Below the pieces are notes generated by a model. That model had not been told where the DNA came from and did not search any database. It saw only the letters and a list, made by a program, of their open reading frames with translations. Position numbers and translations under genes: made by a program. A DNA stretch of 47,927 bases from a virus, in IMG/VR virus record IMGVR_UViG_3300038457_000105, positions 1-47,927 of that record; one strand, 5' to 3'. Below, one piece after another: positions 47,568 through 47,927 of this stretch. How positions within the stretch are numbered: position 1 is the stretch's first letter; each line of letters starts with the position of its first letter.

Positions 47568-47927
47568 TATCGAAAAGGCTGACCTCGAAAAAATCCTTGC
47601 GCGCCATCTGGATTGGCTGAAGGGTAACGCCGAAGGCGAACGCGCGAACCTCAGCGGCGCGAACCTCAGCGGCGCGTACCTCCGCGGCGCGAACCTCAGC
47701 GGCGCGAACCTCCGCGACGCGTACCTCAGCGGCGCGTACCTCAGCGGCGCGTACCTCAGCGGCGCGAACCTCAGCGGCGCGAACCTCCGCGACGCGTACC
47801 TCAGCGACGCGTACCTCCGCGGCGCGAACCTCAGCGGCGCGTACCTCCGCGACGCGTACCTCAGCGGCGCGTACCTCCGCGGCGCGAACCTCAGCGGCGC
47901 GTACCTCAGCGGCGCGAACCTCAGCGG
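47560..47927 (+). CDS. Pentapeptide-repeat protein, N-terminal part (runs off the window end)
   Basis: ATG at 47560 after GGGAGG. The first 28 residues ([20 protein letters not shown]) are the short cap often seen in phage and bacterial pentapeptide proteins, with the EGERANLSG transition. Nineteen pentads follow, alternating A-N-L and A-Y-L with S/R and G/D at the last two positions. The coding frame continues into base 5 of the window if the 4-base terminal overlap is removed. No stop in this part. Confidence 0.92.
   Translation, partial: MRNIEKADLEKILARHLDWLKGNAEGERANLSGANLSGAYLRGANLSGANLRDAYLSGAYLSGAYLSGANLSGANLRDAYLSDAYLRGANLSGAYLRDAYLSGAYLRGANLSGAYLSGANLS
47641..47927 (+). repeat. 15-bp tandem repeat array, right end
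   Basis: Nineteen 15-bp units, each encoding one pentad, differing only at a few positions (a/t at N/Y, a/c at S/R, g/a at G/D). The array continues at base 1. Confidence 0.95.

Noticed and set aside
47641-47927. Short regularly repeated units resembling a CRISPR or satellite array
   Set aside because: 15-bp units are in-frame pentapeptide codons without spacers.

Overview
The window reads as one essentially complete, GC-rich, tailed bacteriophage genome of podovirus type (short-tailed, P22/Bcep22-like gene order), opened inside a tandem-repeat gene. Both ends lie in the same pentapeptide-repeat coding tract. The last 4 bases (gcgg) equal the first 4, and joining over them keeps the reading frame, so the molecule is probably circular or circularly permuted, about 47.9 kb. 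No integrase, CI-like repressor, tRNA, DNA polymerase, primase, helicase or RNA polymerase was recognised. The host is a bacterium using Shine-Dalgarno sites and TTGACA/TATAAT-type promoters; its identity cannot be read from the sequence.

Layout. Two transcription arms diverge near 37.1-37.2 kb and collide at a bidirectional terminator at 6.71-6.74 kb. The minus-strand arm (37.0 down to 6.8 kb) is the late region. It starts with small membrane and secreted proteins, a GroES-like protein, a transglycosylase-type endolysin and candidate holins. It continues with large terminase, portal, scaffold, Mu gpT-like major capsid protein, head and connector proteins, two receptor-binding proteins that share an N-terminal anchor, a large tail-hub protein, and a block of internal/ejected virion proteins ending in a 1189-residue protein with a lytic transglycosylase domain. 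A PurD-like ATP-grasp protein sits inside this virion block, and a low-GC endonuclease VII gene with its own promoter interrupts the head genes.

The plus-strand arm (37.2 kb to the end, then 1 to 6.7 kb) is the early/accessory region. It consists of many very short genes, mostly chained by 4-base ATGA/GTGA/TTGA overlaps, and many encode small zinc-ribbon proteins. Recognisable functions are a Cas4-like PD-(D/E)XK nuclease, a RecT-type annealing protein, a RusA resolvase, a winged-helix replication/regulatory protein, a cytosine-5 DNA methyltransferase, two HNH endonucleases, a modular zinc-finger protein with glutamine-rich linkers, and a second GroES-like protein. At least three early operons start with a shared promoter block (TTGAC-GAACCTTCC type) and the same 11-base 5'-leader tag CACTCTGCTAA.

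Most noteworthy: the promoter-plus-leader element with an orphan copy; the PurD-like ATP-grasp gene in the virion operon; two diverged GroES-like genes; a 17-bp tandem duplication that frameshifts a membrane-protein gene whose un-duplicated frame ends exactly on the next start codon; and a modular zinc-bead locus with a 130-bp perfect duplication.
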